Shown here one piece after another: positions 9,956-18,534 of a stretch of 64,000 nt of DNA (its first letter is position 1; each line of letters opens with the position of its first letter). The notes under the pieces are model-generated. The model worked only from the letters and a program-made list of their open reading frames with translations, had not been told where the DNA came from and did not search any database. A program made the position numbers and the translations under genes. This DNA comes from Plasmopara viticola. Taxonomy: Eukaryota; Oomycota; Peronosporomycetes; Peronosporales; Peronosporaceae. The stretch is from contig MBPM02000085.1 in the NCBI GenBank assembly GCA_001695595.3, forward strand, positions 124,001-188,000, given 5' to 3'.

Positions 9956-10803
9956 AACCTGGCCTCAAGCTGACGAAGACAATGTGCGAGGGCGGCTGCC
10001 AGCACAGTACAACGATGGCAAATGTTCCGTACCGAAATGCGGTTGGGTGCCTCATGTATCTCATGGTCGGGACGCGGCCGGACCTCGCCGCTGCAGTGGG
10101 AGTTCTTTCTCAATTTGCTGCTGATCCATGCCCTACGCATTGGCAAGCTCTCAAGCGCGTGTTTCGGTACATTCAAGGCACGACTACACATGGAATCAAG
10201 TTCGACAAATCAAGCAAGGACAAGCTGCAAGGTTTTTCTGACGCGGACTGGGCTGGCGATGCTGATACTCGACGAAGTACAAGTGGTTACGCGTTTACAA
10301 TGAATTCAGGGTGCATCAGCTGGAGAAGCAAGAAACAAAGGACGGTTGCGCTCTCGTCAACGGAGGCAGAGTACATGGCGCTGACAGAAGCTGTTCAAGA
10401 GGCGATTTGGCTTAAAGCATTCCTATGCGAGCTTGATGAAATGAAGAGCAACGAGCCTGTCAAGATTTACGAAGACAATCAAGGCTCGATTGCGCTTGCC
10501 AAGAACCCCGAGTTCCACAAGCGTACCAAGCACATCGACATTCGCTATCACTTTGTTCGGGAGAAGGTTGAAGATGGTCAAGTGGTCCTGCAATACTGTT
10601 CAACTAAAGACATGAAGGCGGACATGATGACCAAGCCAATCCCAGCAGTGCAGTTTGAGTTTCTTCGCAACATGCTTGGGATACAAGGTTCAAGGACTGC
10701 CGAGTCGAGTGGGAGTGTTGACAAGAATGCGCCTCGACAAGATACTGGTGTTGTCGAAGATGCTGTGAAAGTAACGCCTCGACCAGCGACTTCATACCGG
10801 TAG
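9956..10803 (+). CDS. gag-pol: A3-1 gag-pol, end of RT and RNase H segment
   Basis: This continues the frame broken at 630 (PQ then EPGLKLTK across the join). It holds the connection region, SDADWAGD near 10237-10260, the STEAEYMAL motif near 10357-10380 and EDNQGS near 10471-10488, all typical of copia RNase H, which removes the RNA strand during cDNA synthesis. The stop codon is 10801-10803, inside the 3' LTR, so the last 28 codons are written in U3. The visible coding part of A3-1 carries no stop or frameshift apart from the A2-1 insertion. Confidence 0.93.
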
Positions 10804-11049
10804 GTACCGGTATCTGCAATCAGTTGATGACTGACTTAGGGAGCGGGTTCAAGATGGGCAAAAGATCGGTTTCATGATGGGAAGATGATTGCGCCCGGAT
10901 GGGATGATGATTGCGCCCGGATGGTGAGTCATTCTGATTGGCTTAGATTAATCATTGGCTTAGAGGTAGCATGTAGTTGCGAACTAAGGACCATTAAATA
11001 TATTTACTTTGCATTTTGCCAACTAGTGCTCACTTCGACCTTTTCAATA
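10716..11049 (+). repeat. A3-1 3' LTR
   Basis: 334 bp, TGTTG to CAATA, directly after the purine-rich GAGTGGGAG. The first 33 bp are absent from A1 and A2 LTRs: a second TGTTGTCGAAG start, equivalent to their LTR edge, occurs at 10749. It contains two TACCGGTA palindromes (10795-10802 and 10805-10812) and two copies of the GATTGCGCCCGGATGG unit. Confidence 0.92.
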
Positions 11050-12290
11050 GTATACCCAAACTACGTCTGTCAGCTAAAGCGCTCCCTTTATGGTTTGAAG
11101 CAGTCGCCACGGATGTGGAACCAGACAATTGACGCGTTAATGCTGGAAATAAAGTTTACGAAGTGTGATGCCGACCATTGCATTTACGTCAAGCGCAATG
11201 ACGAAGAATTGATCCTCGTGGCACTTTACGTTGATGACCTGGTGCTTGCGTGCAACAACGACTTGCTGCTGAAGAGGACTAAAAAAGCACTCAGCGAGCG
11301 ATTCGAAATGACGGATCTTGGTCGACTCAAGTTCTTTTTGGGCATGGAGATTCATTAAGAAACTTTGAGTGGTAACGTGTCCATTCGCCAGACAAAATTC
11401 GCGAGTGACATCTTGAAAAAGTTTGGAATGGAATACAGCAATCCCGTCAGGACACCGCAAGATCCGGGACTCAAGTTGACCAAGGCCATGTGCGAAGAGG
11501 GTGTTGTCATGAAGAGACGATGGCAAAAGTCCCTTATCGAAATGCCGTTGGTTGCCTCATGTACTTGATGGTCGGGACTCGGCCGGACCTAGCAGCCTCA
11601 GTGGGAGTTCTCAGCCAATTTGCCTCGGACCCATGTCCAACTCACTGGCAGGCACTCAAAAGGGTCTTCCGATACATTCAAGGAACAAAGACGCACGGCA
11701 TTACATTTCAAGCTCAAAACCAAGAAGGACTTCGAGGCTATTCCGATGCAGATTGGGCAGGCGATTTGGAAACCCGAAGAAGCACAAGCGGTTATGCGTT
11801 CATGATGAATGGAGGTTGCATCAGCTGGAGAAGCAAGAAACAACGGACAGTGGCACTTTCTTCTACAGAAGCAGAGTACATGGCTTTGACAGAAGCAGCT
11901 CAAGAGGCAACTTGGTTAAAAACCTTTCTGTGCGAACTTGGTGAACTATCAAGAGGTCAAGCAATCAAGATCTACGAGAACAATCAAGGTTCCATCGCTT
12001 TGGCTAAGAATCCAGAGTTTCACAAGCGCACCAAGCATATCGACATTCGGTACCACTTCGTGCGGGAGAAAGTAGAAGACGGTCAAGTCATGCTGCAGTA
12101 TTGTTCGACGCACGACATGCTCGCTGACATCATGACCGAGCCAATAACTGCGGCCCAATTTCAATATCTTCGGAACAAATTGGGCATCAAGTCTCCAAGC
12201 GCTGACGAGTCGAGTGGGAGTGTTGGAGATACGACTCTTGTCGAAGATGTTGGCAGACAGACGCCTCGATTAGCGACTACATATCGGTAA
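11050..12290 (+). pseudogene. gag-pol: A4-1 pol remnant (RT to RNase H)
   Basis: Starts within RT (PNYVCQLKRSLYGLKQSP) and contains YVDD near 11230-11241. An in-frame TAA (11356-11358) replaces a Gln codon, seen as CAA in A4-3, just after FFLGMEIH. A one-base deletion with a G-to-A change near 11493 shifts the frame in the EGGCCHEET region. RNase H is then open from about 11495 to the stop at 12288-12290, inside the LTR. Both main lesions recur exactly in the A4-2 copy 9.1 kb downstream. Confidence 0.9.
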
Positions 12291-12519
12291 GTACCGGTAT
12301 CTGCAATAAGTTGTTGTCTGACTGAGGGAGCGGGTTCAAGAGATCGGTTTCGGGATGTGATTGCGCCCAGATGGGAAGATGATTGCGCCCGGATGGTGAG
12401 TTGTTCTGATTGGCTTAGATAAATCATTGGCTTAGAGGTAGCATGTAGTTGCGAACTAAGGACCTTTTAAAAATATTCACTTTGCATTTTACCAACTAGT
12501 GCACACTCGAGCTTCTTCA
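12221..12519 (+). repeat. LTR shared by tandem A4 units (3' LTR of A4-1, 5' LTR of A4-2)
   Basis: 299 bp, TGTTG to CTTCA. It is preceded by GAGTGGGAG and followed by GGTTATGAGCCC, so it has pol on its left and a primer-binding site with gag on its right. It holds two GATTGCGCCC repeat units. A nine-base stretch present in the 21360 copy (ATGGGCAAA) is missing near 12342. Confidence 0.92.
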
Positions 12520-12523
12520 GGTT

Positions 12524-13799
12524 ATGAGCCCAAGCTCCGTCTTCCCTGACTCCGACACCGACTTCGCCCTTGCCATGGACGCCTCCACCACCAACCGCAT
12601 CAACAAGTTCGATGGAACGAACTTCCACACTTGGAAGTTTAAAATGCAGATGGTGCTGGAGGAGCGTGACTTGTGGGAAGTGGTGAGCGGGGAGATCAAG
12701 CTGGAACACCTGACTACTGCGCTGGACCAGAACACGTTCAAGCGCAAGTCGAGGAAGGCGCTCGCGATCATCTGTCTTGCGATGGAGGACTCGCAGCTGC
12801 CGTTAGTTCGTTCGGCGAGTGGGGCACACGATGCATGGTCGCGGCTTGAGGGGCATTTCGAGAAGAAGAGCCTTGCGAATAAGCTCTTTCTTCGTCGTCG
12901 CTTCTTCACGGCCAAGATGGATGAGGGGGAAGATGTGCTCGCGCACATTAACAAGATGAAGACGCTGGCGGAGCAGCTCGACGCTGTGGGTGCTCCGATA
13001 AGCGAGGACGACCTTGTGATCACGCTATTGGCAAGTCTCAGCGAGTCGTACGCATTTCTTATCACGGCACTCGAGTCAAGAGCCGACTCATTATCGTGGA
13101 ACTCGTCACGTCTCGGCTGCTACACGAAGACTTAAAGCGCAAAGAGCAAGGTGGCGGCGTCGATGGAGCCGCGCACGGCCAAGGTCAAGCATTTGCAATG
13201 GCGGACAATGGACGACGCAAGGGACGACAAGCGTCAGTGAAGGCAAGCAGTACTTGCCACTATTGTGGAGAGCATGGGCATTGGATTGCCAAGTGCCCAG
13301 CTCGAATTCGTGACAATGTGGAACGACAGCGACCGCAGCGTGCTAGTGTCGCGCAAAGTAACGATGACGACTCTGGCGACTATCTTTTCTCGGTTGGTGA
13401 AGCTGCCTATCCCACAAGTCGAGCTGTGTGTGGCTAGTTGACTCGGGGGCCACTCAACACATGACATACTCGAAAGAGTACATGAAAAACTACAAGAGAA
13501 TTGACCCAGTGGATGTGCATCTCGCGGATAATGGCGTGGTTCAAGCTGTGGGGACGGGTGACATCGTTATGTCGATGTTTACGCCTCGCGGAATGAAGAA
13601 GGGTGTTCTCACTTCGGTTTGGCACATTCCAAAGCTTTCACGCAATTTGTTCTCCGTTGGACGCTTTACAAAGGATGTTGGCCCAGTCACGTTTGAGCAC
13701 GACGGCTGCTTTGCTGAAGCAAAAGGTCTTCGCTGGAAGTTGGGCGCTCGTGAGGGAAAGGGGCTGTTCAAGCTCTGCATGAAGCCAATTATTGAAGAC
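12524..13799 (+). pseudogene. gag-pol: A4-2 gag and protease, interrupted by B1-1
   Basis: The start ATG is inside the primer-binding site (12520-12531). Gag begins MSPSSVFPDSDTDFAL. A one-base deletion near 13098 (GTGGAACTC against GTGGGAACTC in A4-5) and another near 13411 (CCCACAAG against CCCACCAAG in A4-4) break the frame into three. The CCHC knuckle starts near 13255 and the protease VDSGATQHM is near 13438. The coding region is cut at 13799 by the B1-1 LTR, just after KPIIED. Confidence 0.9.
13795..13799. repeat. Target-site duplication of B1-1 (AAGAC)
   Basis: AAGAC at 13795-13799 is repeated at 18530-18534, and removing one copy restores the A4-2 reading frame. Confidence 0.95.
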
Positions 13800-14138
13800 T
13801 GAAGAAAGGCTATGCTGAGGGCTTGATGAAAGACGGAGGTGAGGCAGCCGAAGCGTGAGCGAGGCAGCCGAGGCGAAGGAAGGAAGTTGGGGGTTGAATG
13901 GAAATTCAGAAGTGATTGATTTATCGGAGTTAGTTTGGTTGCTGCTAAAGACACGCAGCAGTGCATCCTATCACTTAGTGCATCTAATCACAATCATTCC
14001 CTACTCGTCCAATCAACCTACTCGTCTAATCATCGCGTGATCGTATTGGACCGGTTCGGTCTAACCGGTTAATGGGTACAAGTGGTACAGTGTACCCACT
14101 GAACCCATAAGACACCGGTGAGCTGTCCACCTGCAACA
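13800..14138 (-). repeat. B1-1 3' LTR
   Basis: 339 bp, TGTTG to CTTCA on the minus strand. By eye it is identical to the B1-2 LTR at 22690-23028. It contains two ACCGGT palindromes close to the U3 edge. Confidence 0.95.
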
Positions 14139-14148
14139 CGCCCCCTCA
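14139..14148 (-). other. B1-1 polypurine tract overlapping the stop codon
   Basis: TGAGGGGGCG on the minus strand runs straight into the 3' LTR. Its first three bases (14148-14146) are the gag-pol stop codon, so no untranslated spacer exists between the ORF and the plus-strand primer. Confidence 0.85.
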
Positions 14149-17100
14149 ATGCGAGCACGCGTGAACGCCAAGTGCCGTTGTCAAGTCCTTGTGACGAGGT
14201 CCGCCGAGTCCCTTGGTCGAGATGTCCGCCAACATGGTCGCAGTCTCGCAGTACTCGACGATCACTTCGCCGCGCTTGACTTCATCACGGATGTGATGGT
14301 ACTTGATGTCGATGTGCTTGGCGCGGCCATGGTTCACGGGGTTCTTGGTCATTTTGATACACGACTGATTGTCTTCGTAGATCTTCAAGTCGGGAGTGTC
14401 TTCGCCCGCAGCCGTCAAAATCTCGCACAAAAGGTTGTGCACCCACTTGCCTTCTTGAATCGCCAAGCTGAGTGCGATGTACTCGGCTTCGCTCGTGGAG
14501 AGAGACACACTTGACTGCTTCTTGGATCCCCACGACACTGGTCCATCGGCAACTTGAAATAGGTAACCCGAAGTTGACTTGCGATCACTGTGGTCACCAG
14601 CCCAGTCCGCATCGGAGTAGCCGCGAAAGTCGATACCTTTGGCTGGCGTGAAGCGGATCCCGTGCGACTTGGTGCCTTGAAGGTAACGAAAGATCCGCTT
14701 GACCGCAATCCAGTGCTCGACTTGGGGATTCTCCATGAAGCGCGACACATATCCAACCGCAAAAGCAATGTCCGGGCGAGTCGAAGTCATCAGGTGCATG
14801 AGTGCGCCAACGGCTTCACGAAATGGCGCGTCCAACTTGGTTGAGGCATTACTTGCAACCAACTTCATGCTGAGATCGACCGGACTTGACGCAGGCTTGC
14901 ACTTGTCCATGCCAAATCGCTCGAGAATGTCGTTGATGTAGCGAGCTTGGGACAGAGTGACACTGCTATCCGCGTTGTCGACCACTTCGATGCCGAGAAT
15001 GAAGGAACACTTGCCGCTGTCGGTCATCTCGAAGCGTGACTTGAGTTGTTGCTTGACTTCCGCAATCAACGTCGCCGAACTTCCGGTCACCAAAACATCG
15101 TCCACGTACACCAGCATCAGCACGCACTCGTCGTCGACAACCTTGATGTACAGGCACGGGTCATAGCTTGAGACTCGAAATCCGATGGAGCGCATATACT
15201 CATCGAAAGTCTCGTTCCACACTCGAGAAGCTTGCTTGAGACCGTAGATCGCCTTGAGCAGTTCCACGCAGTCGAATCCGTCGTCGAGCTCCACGCCTTC
15301 CGGAACGCTGCAAAACACTTTCTCCTTCATCAAGCCGTACAGGAAAGCTGTGACAACATCGAGCTGGTCCAGCGGCCATCCGAAGTGCTTGGCGAGGGCG
15401 ATGATCATCCGCAAAGTGACGTACTTGACCACCGGCGAAAACGTCTCAGTGTAGTCGACCCCATATTTCTGCACGAAACCTTTGGCGACGAGTCGAGCCT
15501 TGTACTTCTCGATGGATCCGTCGGCTTTGCGCTTGATCTTGAACACCCACTTGGTTCCCACCGCACGTTGGTTGTTGGGCAACTTCGCAGCACGAAACAC
15601 ACCACGTAGTCGCATCGACTTGAGTTCCGCGCGAATTGCCTTGCGCCAGTGAACTTGGTCGGGTCCATTCACAGCTTCTTGAAACGTCTTCGGTTCGGCG
15701 CTGTCACTTGCTTCCACAGCATTCGCACTTGCACGCCAAAACATAGGCGGAGTTGAGTCGTCTTCTTCAATATCTTCCGATTTTTCTTCTTGAGCCGAAG
15801 CCGATCGCCCTTGATCTTGACTGTCCGAGTCGCTTCCAGGTGCGCTTGCTTCTTCCAGTCCAGCATTACGACGAGGGCGGCGAATTTTTTCGCGAGTGTC
15901 CGGTTCAGAACGCGTTTTCCGCTTCCCCTCCTGCTTGAAGATTCGCATGCCATGATCGCTTGAAATGTCGAGGTCGTCCAGAATATCTGCGGCATCATCG
16001 ACATCTTCATCTTCGTCGCGATCGTTGGCGCCGTCGAAGGTCGATTCGTCGAAAGTGACATCGCGAGATATCACCACCTGCCCCGCCTCGATGTCATAAA
16101 CGCGATACGCCTTCGAACGTTCTTCATAGCCCAGGAAAATACCTTCACGAGCCTTAGGGTCCCACTTGAGTCGCTTCTCCTTCGGTGTCAAAACGTATGC
16201 CTTGCACCCGAAAATTCGCATGTGCTTCACGTTGGGCTTGGACTTGTACACGATCTCGAACGGCGTTTTGCCAGGAACTTTTGGAGACGGCAGTCGATTC
16301 TTGATGTAGATTGCCGTCATCGCCGCTTCCGCCCAGAACATTTTGTCCAAACCAGCATAGTGAAGCATGCTGCGGCCGATCGTCACGATGGTTCGGTTGG
16401 CACGTTCCGCGGTAGCGTTGGTCTGGTGCGCGTACCGAACCGTTGGCTGGACGTCGATGCCATGGTCGTCGTAGAATGTCTTGAGCGAGTTGGTCGCGAA
16501 TTCCTTGGCTCCATCATGACGCACGAATTTCACCTTGGCATCAAACTGTCGCTCCACCTTGGTGATGAACTTGCGCAAGCAGCCTTCGCTTTCCGACTTG
16601 GTACGCAAGCAGAATCCTGTCATGCAACTGCTGGCTTCATCAGTGATCAGCAGCAAATATCTGCTGCCTCCAAGTGATTCTTCTTCCATGGGCCCACAAA
16701 TGTCGAAGTGAAGAAACTCGAATGGCTTGTACTTGGGCTTGTACGGGTTGCTCGGAAATGGTTTCTGGACCATCTTTCCTTGTTGGCATCCGCGGCACCC
16801 GCTCGAATTCTTCGACGTCGCGGGCATTTTTGCACCCGTTATCATGCCGCTTGAAACCATTTTCCGAAGCACGTCGTTCGGAGCGTGACCCATTCGCGCA
16901 TGGAGATCGACCCCATTGATCGACACCTTGGACACGGAGTTTGCGCTTGCATGCGGAACTCGGAGCCAGTACAGGCCGTCGACCAGGTCCGCTGCAGCGA
17001 CGATCTTCCGCGACGACTTACGCGCGATGTGCATTTTTGCACTATCAAAGACCACCTTGAACTGACCACTACTGTTAATCTGGGGTACAGACAGCAGGTT

Positions 17101-18186
17101 CTTGTTCATGCTTGGAACGTAGAGCGCGTTTTCGATGCGAATGTCACGGGTTTTGCCGTTGGGCAAGGCAACTTGCTGCACAACAGTCCCGACTCCCAAA
17201 ATCTTGGCAGTGTGGCCGTTGGCCACGGTGAGCTCGCCTTCATCGCGCAAGTTGATGTCAACAAACTTGTTCTTGTCGTTGCAGATGTGGTGCGTCGCAC
17301 CACTGTCGATCGCCCATGTGCCTTGGAATTTCTTGCCCGTCGACACTCCACACTCCATGGAGACCGCAAACGCGACGTAGTCGTAGTCATCGTCGTCGCG
17401 CCTCTCAATGTTGTTGGCACCGCGGCCACCTCGACCGCGTCGTGCACCTCCTCGATTCTCATCCTTCTGCTTGGTCCAGCACTTGTCGATGACGTGCCCC
17501 AATTTTCCACAGTAAGAGCAGCGACGAGTTTCGCGCTCGGCATTGAAAGCCTTCGCTGCGTCTTCGACCTTGATCGCCGCAGTCTTTTCGCCTTGCCGCT
17601 TGATGTGCTCGTTCGTGAGCACCTTTACCACGTCTTGCGTCCGCAGCTCCGCATTGCTCATCTCCAAGTTGAGCACGACATTCTCGTAGCTCTTGGGGAG
17701 ACTGCGCAACAAGCAGATCGCCACATCCTCGTCCTCCATCTTGGCGCCGATGCTGCTGAGCTTGGCGCTGATGTTCAGGACCTCGTTGCAATGGTGAAGT
17801 ACATTGCCGCCTTCCGTCATCTCCATGCTGAATAGCTGACGCTTCAAGTAGATGCGGCCAGCCTTCTGCGACCCACCGTACAGCGTACGCAAGCGAGTCC
17901 ACGCGACCCAGGCTTCCTCGCAGTCGTCAAGCACATGGTGATAGTCCGCGTCCATGTGGAGTAACATCAGTCCGAACGCGATGTTGCTCGCTTTGACGTA
18001 CTCGTCCTTGGCCCGGGTGTCCGTGAAGCTTGGCGTCGTCTCTCGGTTCACTACACTCCACACCGACTTGGTCAGGAACACGCCACGCATGTAGCGGTTC
18101 CAGGTGGCGTAGTTGTCGCCGTTGAACTTGTCGATGGAGACCTTGGTGGAGACGTCTTGGGCAGAGGACATGGTATTTGGGCTCAT
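14146..18186 (-). CDS. gag-pol: B1-1 gag-pol polyprotein, intact
   Basis: 1346 residues from the ATG in the primer-binding site ([10 protein letters not shown]). An in-frame extension into the LTR (to 18357) exists, but it would lie upstream of the primer site, so I do not use it. Gag has [19 protein letters not shown]. The CCHC knuckle [14 protein letters not shown] starts near residue 223, protease [10 protein letters not shown] has Asp near 294, and a GAG-pre-integrase region follows. Integrase has Asp 495 (FDICGPM), Asp 558 (RHDGAKEF) and Glu 594 (TAERANRT), exactly DD35E. RT YVDD is near 1027-1030 and RNase H DADWAGD near 1192-1198. All catalytic residues are present. Confidence 0.96.
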   Translation of the reverse strand: MSPNTMSSAQDVSTKVSIDKFNGDNYATWNRYMRGVFLTKSVWSVVNRETTPSFTDTRAKDEYVKASNIAFGLMLLHMDADYHHVLDDCEEAWVAWTRLRTLYGGSQKAGRIYLKRQLFSMEMTEGGNVLHHCNEVLNISAKLSSIGAKMEDEDVAICLLRSLPKSYENVVLNLEMSNAELRTQDVVKVLTNEHIKRQGEKTAAIKVEDAAKAFNAERETRRCSYCGKLGHVIDKCWTKQKDENRGGARRGRGGRGANNIERRDDDDYDYVAFAVSMECGVSTGKKFQGTWAIDSGATHHICNDKNKFVDINLRDEGELTVANGHTAKILGVGTVVQQVALPNGKTRDIRIENALYVPSMNKNLLSVPQINSSGQFKVVFDSAKMHIARKSSRKIVAAADLVDGLYWLRVPHASANSVSKVSINGVDLHARMGHAPNDVLRKMVSSGMITGAKMPATSKNSSGCRGCQQGKMVQKPFPSNPYKPKYKPFEFLHFDICGPMEEESLGGSRYLLLITDEASSCMTGFCLRTKSESEGCLRKFITKVERQFDAKVKFVRHDGAKEFATNSLKTFYDDHGIDVQPTVRYAHQTNATAERANRTIVTIGRSMLHYAGLDKMFWAEAAMTAIYIKNRLPSPKVPGKTPFEIVYKSKPNVKHMRIFGCKAYVLTPKEKRLKWDPKAREGIFLGYEERSKAYRVYDIEAGQVVISRDVTFDESTFDGANDRDEDEDVDDAADILDDLDISSDHGMRIFKQEGKRKTRSEPDTREKIRRPRRNAGLEEASAPGSDSDSQDQGRSASAQEEKSEDIEEDDSTPPMFWRASANAVEASDSAEPKTFQEAVNGPDQVHWRKAIRAELKSMRLRGVFRAAKLPNNQRAVGTKWVFKIKRKADGSIEKYKARLVAKGFVQKYGVDYTETFSPVVKYVTLRMIIALAKHFGWPLDQLDVVTAFLYGLMKEKVFCSVPEGVELDDGFDCVELLKAIYGLKQASRVWNETFDEYMRSIGFRVSSYDPCLYIKVVDDECVLMLVYVDDVLVTGSSATLIAEVKQQLKSRFEMTDSGKCSFILGIEVVDNADSSVTLSQARYINDILERFGMDKCKPASSPVDLSMKLVASNASTKLDAPFREAVGALMHLMTSTRPDIAFAVGYVSRFMENPQVEHWIAVKRIFRYLQGTKSHGIRFTPAKGIDFRGYSDADWAGDHSDRKSTSGYLFQVADGPVSWGSKKQSSVSLSTSEAEYIALSLAIQEGKWVHNLLCEILTAAGEDTPDLKIYEDNQSCIKMTKNPVNHGRAKHIDIKYHHIRDEVKRGEVIVEYCETATMLADISTKGLGGPRHKDLTTALGVHACSH

Positions 18187-18190
18187 AACC
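18179..18190 (-). other. B1-1 primer-binding site containing the start codon
   Basis: GGTTATGAGCCC on the minus strand abuts the 5' LTR. It is the same initiator-tRNA-Met anticodon-arm complement used by family A, although the LTRs of the two families are otherwise largely unrelated. Confidence 0.85.
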
Positions 18191-18529
18191 TGAAGAAAGG
18201 CTATGCTGAGGGCTTGATGAAAGACGGAGGTGAGGCAGCCGAAGCGTGAGCGAGGCAGCCGAGGCGAAGGAAGGAAGTTGGGGGTTGAATGGAAATTCAG
18301 AAGTGATTGATTTATCGGAGTTAGTTTGGTTGCTGCTAAAGACACGCAGCAGTGCATCCTATCACTTAGTGCATCTAATCACAATCATTCCCTACTCGTC
18401 CAATCAACCTACCCGTCTAATCATCGTGTGATCGTATTGGACCGGTTCGGTCTAACCGGTTAATGGGTACAGGTGGTACAGTGTACCCACTGAACCCATA
18501 AGACACCGGTGAGCTGTCCACCTGCAACA
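18191..18529 (-). repeat. B1-1 5' LTR
   Basis: 339 bp; differs from the 3' LTR by about three substitutions, which suggests a modest age. TCACTTCTGAATTTCC at 18306-18291 resembles the oomycete initiator plus flanking region, leaving about 100 bp of transcribed LTR downstream. Confidence 0.94.
18291..18306 (-). promoter_or_regulatory. Oomycete-like initiator in B1-1 5' LTR
   Basis: TCACTTCTGAATTTCC on the minus strand matches the TCATTYYNCAWTTT pattern with two mismatches. The same string occurs at 33776-33761 in B1-3. Unlike B2-B4, it is not followed by the CAAGTG element. Confidence 0.45.
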
Positions 18530-18534
18530 AAGAC

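Larger units (their letters stand above)
1..11049 (+). mobile_element. A3-1: copia-type LTR retrotransposon, 3' part only, split by A2-1
   Basis: The element enters the window already inside its reverse transcriptase, runs to 630, is interrupted by A2-1 (631-9950) and resumes at 9956. It ends with its 3' LTR at 10716-11049. The two halves join in frame across the 5-bp target duplication CCAAG. Its right edge abuts A4-type pol sequence starting GTATA at 11050, so it is itself inserted in A4-1. Its 5' half lies outside the window. Confidence 0.93.
11050..12519 (+). mobile_element. A4-1: 3' end of an A4 element, first unit of a tandem array
   Basis: An RT/RNase H remnant (11050-12220) plus an LTR (12221-12519). 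The A3-1 insertion cuts it on the left, with a presumptive target duplication GTATA at 11050-11054 whose partner lies outside the window. The LTR is followed at once by a primer-binding site and a second A4 body, so this LTR serves both units. It is about 99% identical to 20191-21359, including the same disabling lesions. Confidence 0.9.
13800..18529 (-). mobile_element. B1-1: full-length copia-type element, intact ORF
   Basis: 4730 bp with LTRs at 13800-14138 and 18191-18529 (three differences by eye over 339 bp) and a perfect duplication AAGAC (13795-13799 and 18530-18534). It carries a single uninterrupted 1346-codon gag-pol. It is one of two structurally complete family B elements here and a candidate for an autonomous copy. 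Confidence 0.97.

Noticed and set aside
11356..11358. The shared TAA in the A4 copies as a programmed stop
   Set aside because: A4-3 has a sense Gln codon at this place, and both copies with TAA also share a nearby frameshift. Inherited damage is simpler.
12300..12410. Repeated GATTGCGCCC units as a CRISPR-like array
   Set aside because: There are only one or two units per LTR, no spacers, and a eukaryotic LTR context.
12221..12519. Solo LTR at 12221
   Set aside because: It is flanked by pol with its polypurine tract on one side and by a primer-binding site with gag on the other, so it is a shared LTR in a tandem array.
16885..17835. 316-codon open frame antisense to B1-1 gag/protease, also present at 32355-33305 in B1-3
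   Set aside because: The two copies are about 98-99% identical at the DNA level, so conservation is not independent. There are no recognisable domains, and the sense strand has complete gag and protease motifs in the same place.
13800..18357. A longer B1 ORF starting inside the LTR (18357, likewise 33857 and 22856)
   Set aside because: The extra codons lie upstream of the primer-binding site. The ATG within the primer site is used by all subfamilies and gives uniform 1346-residue proteins.
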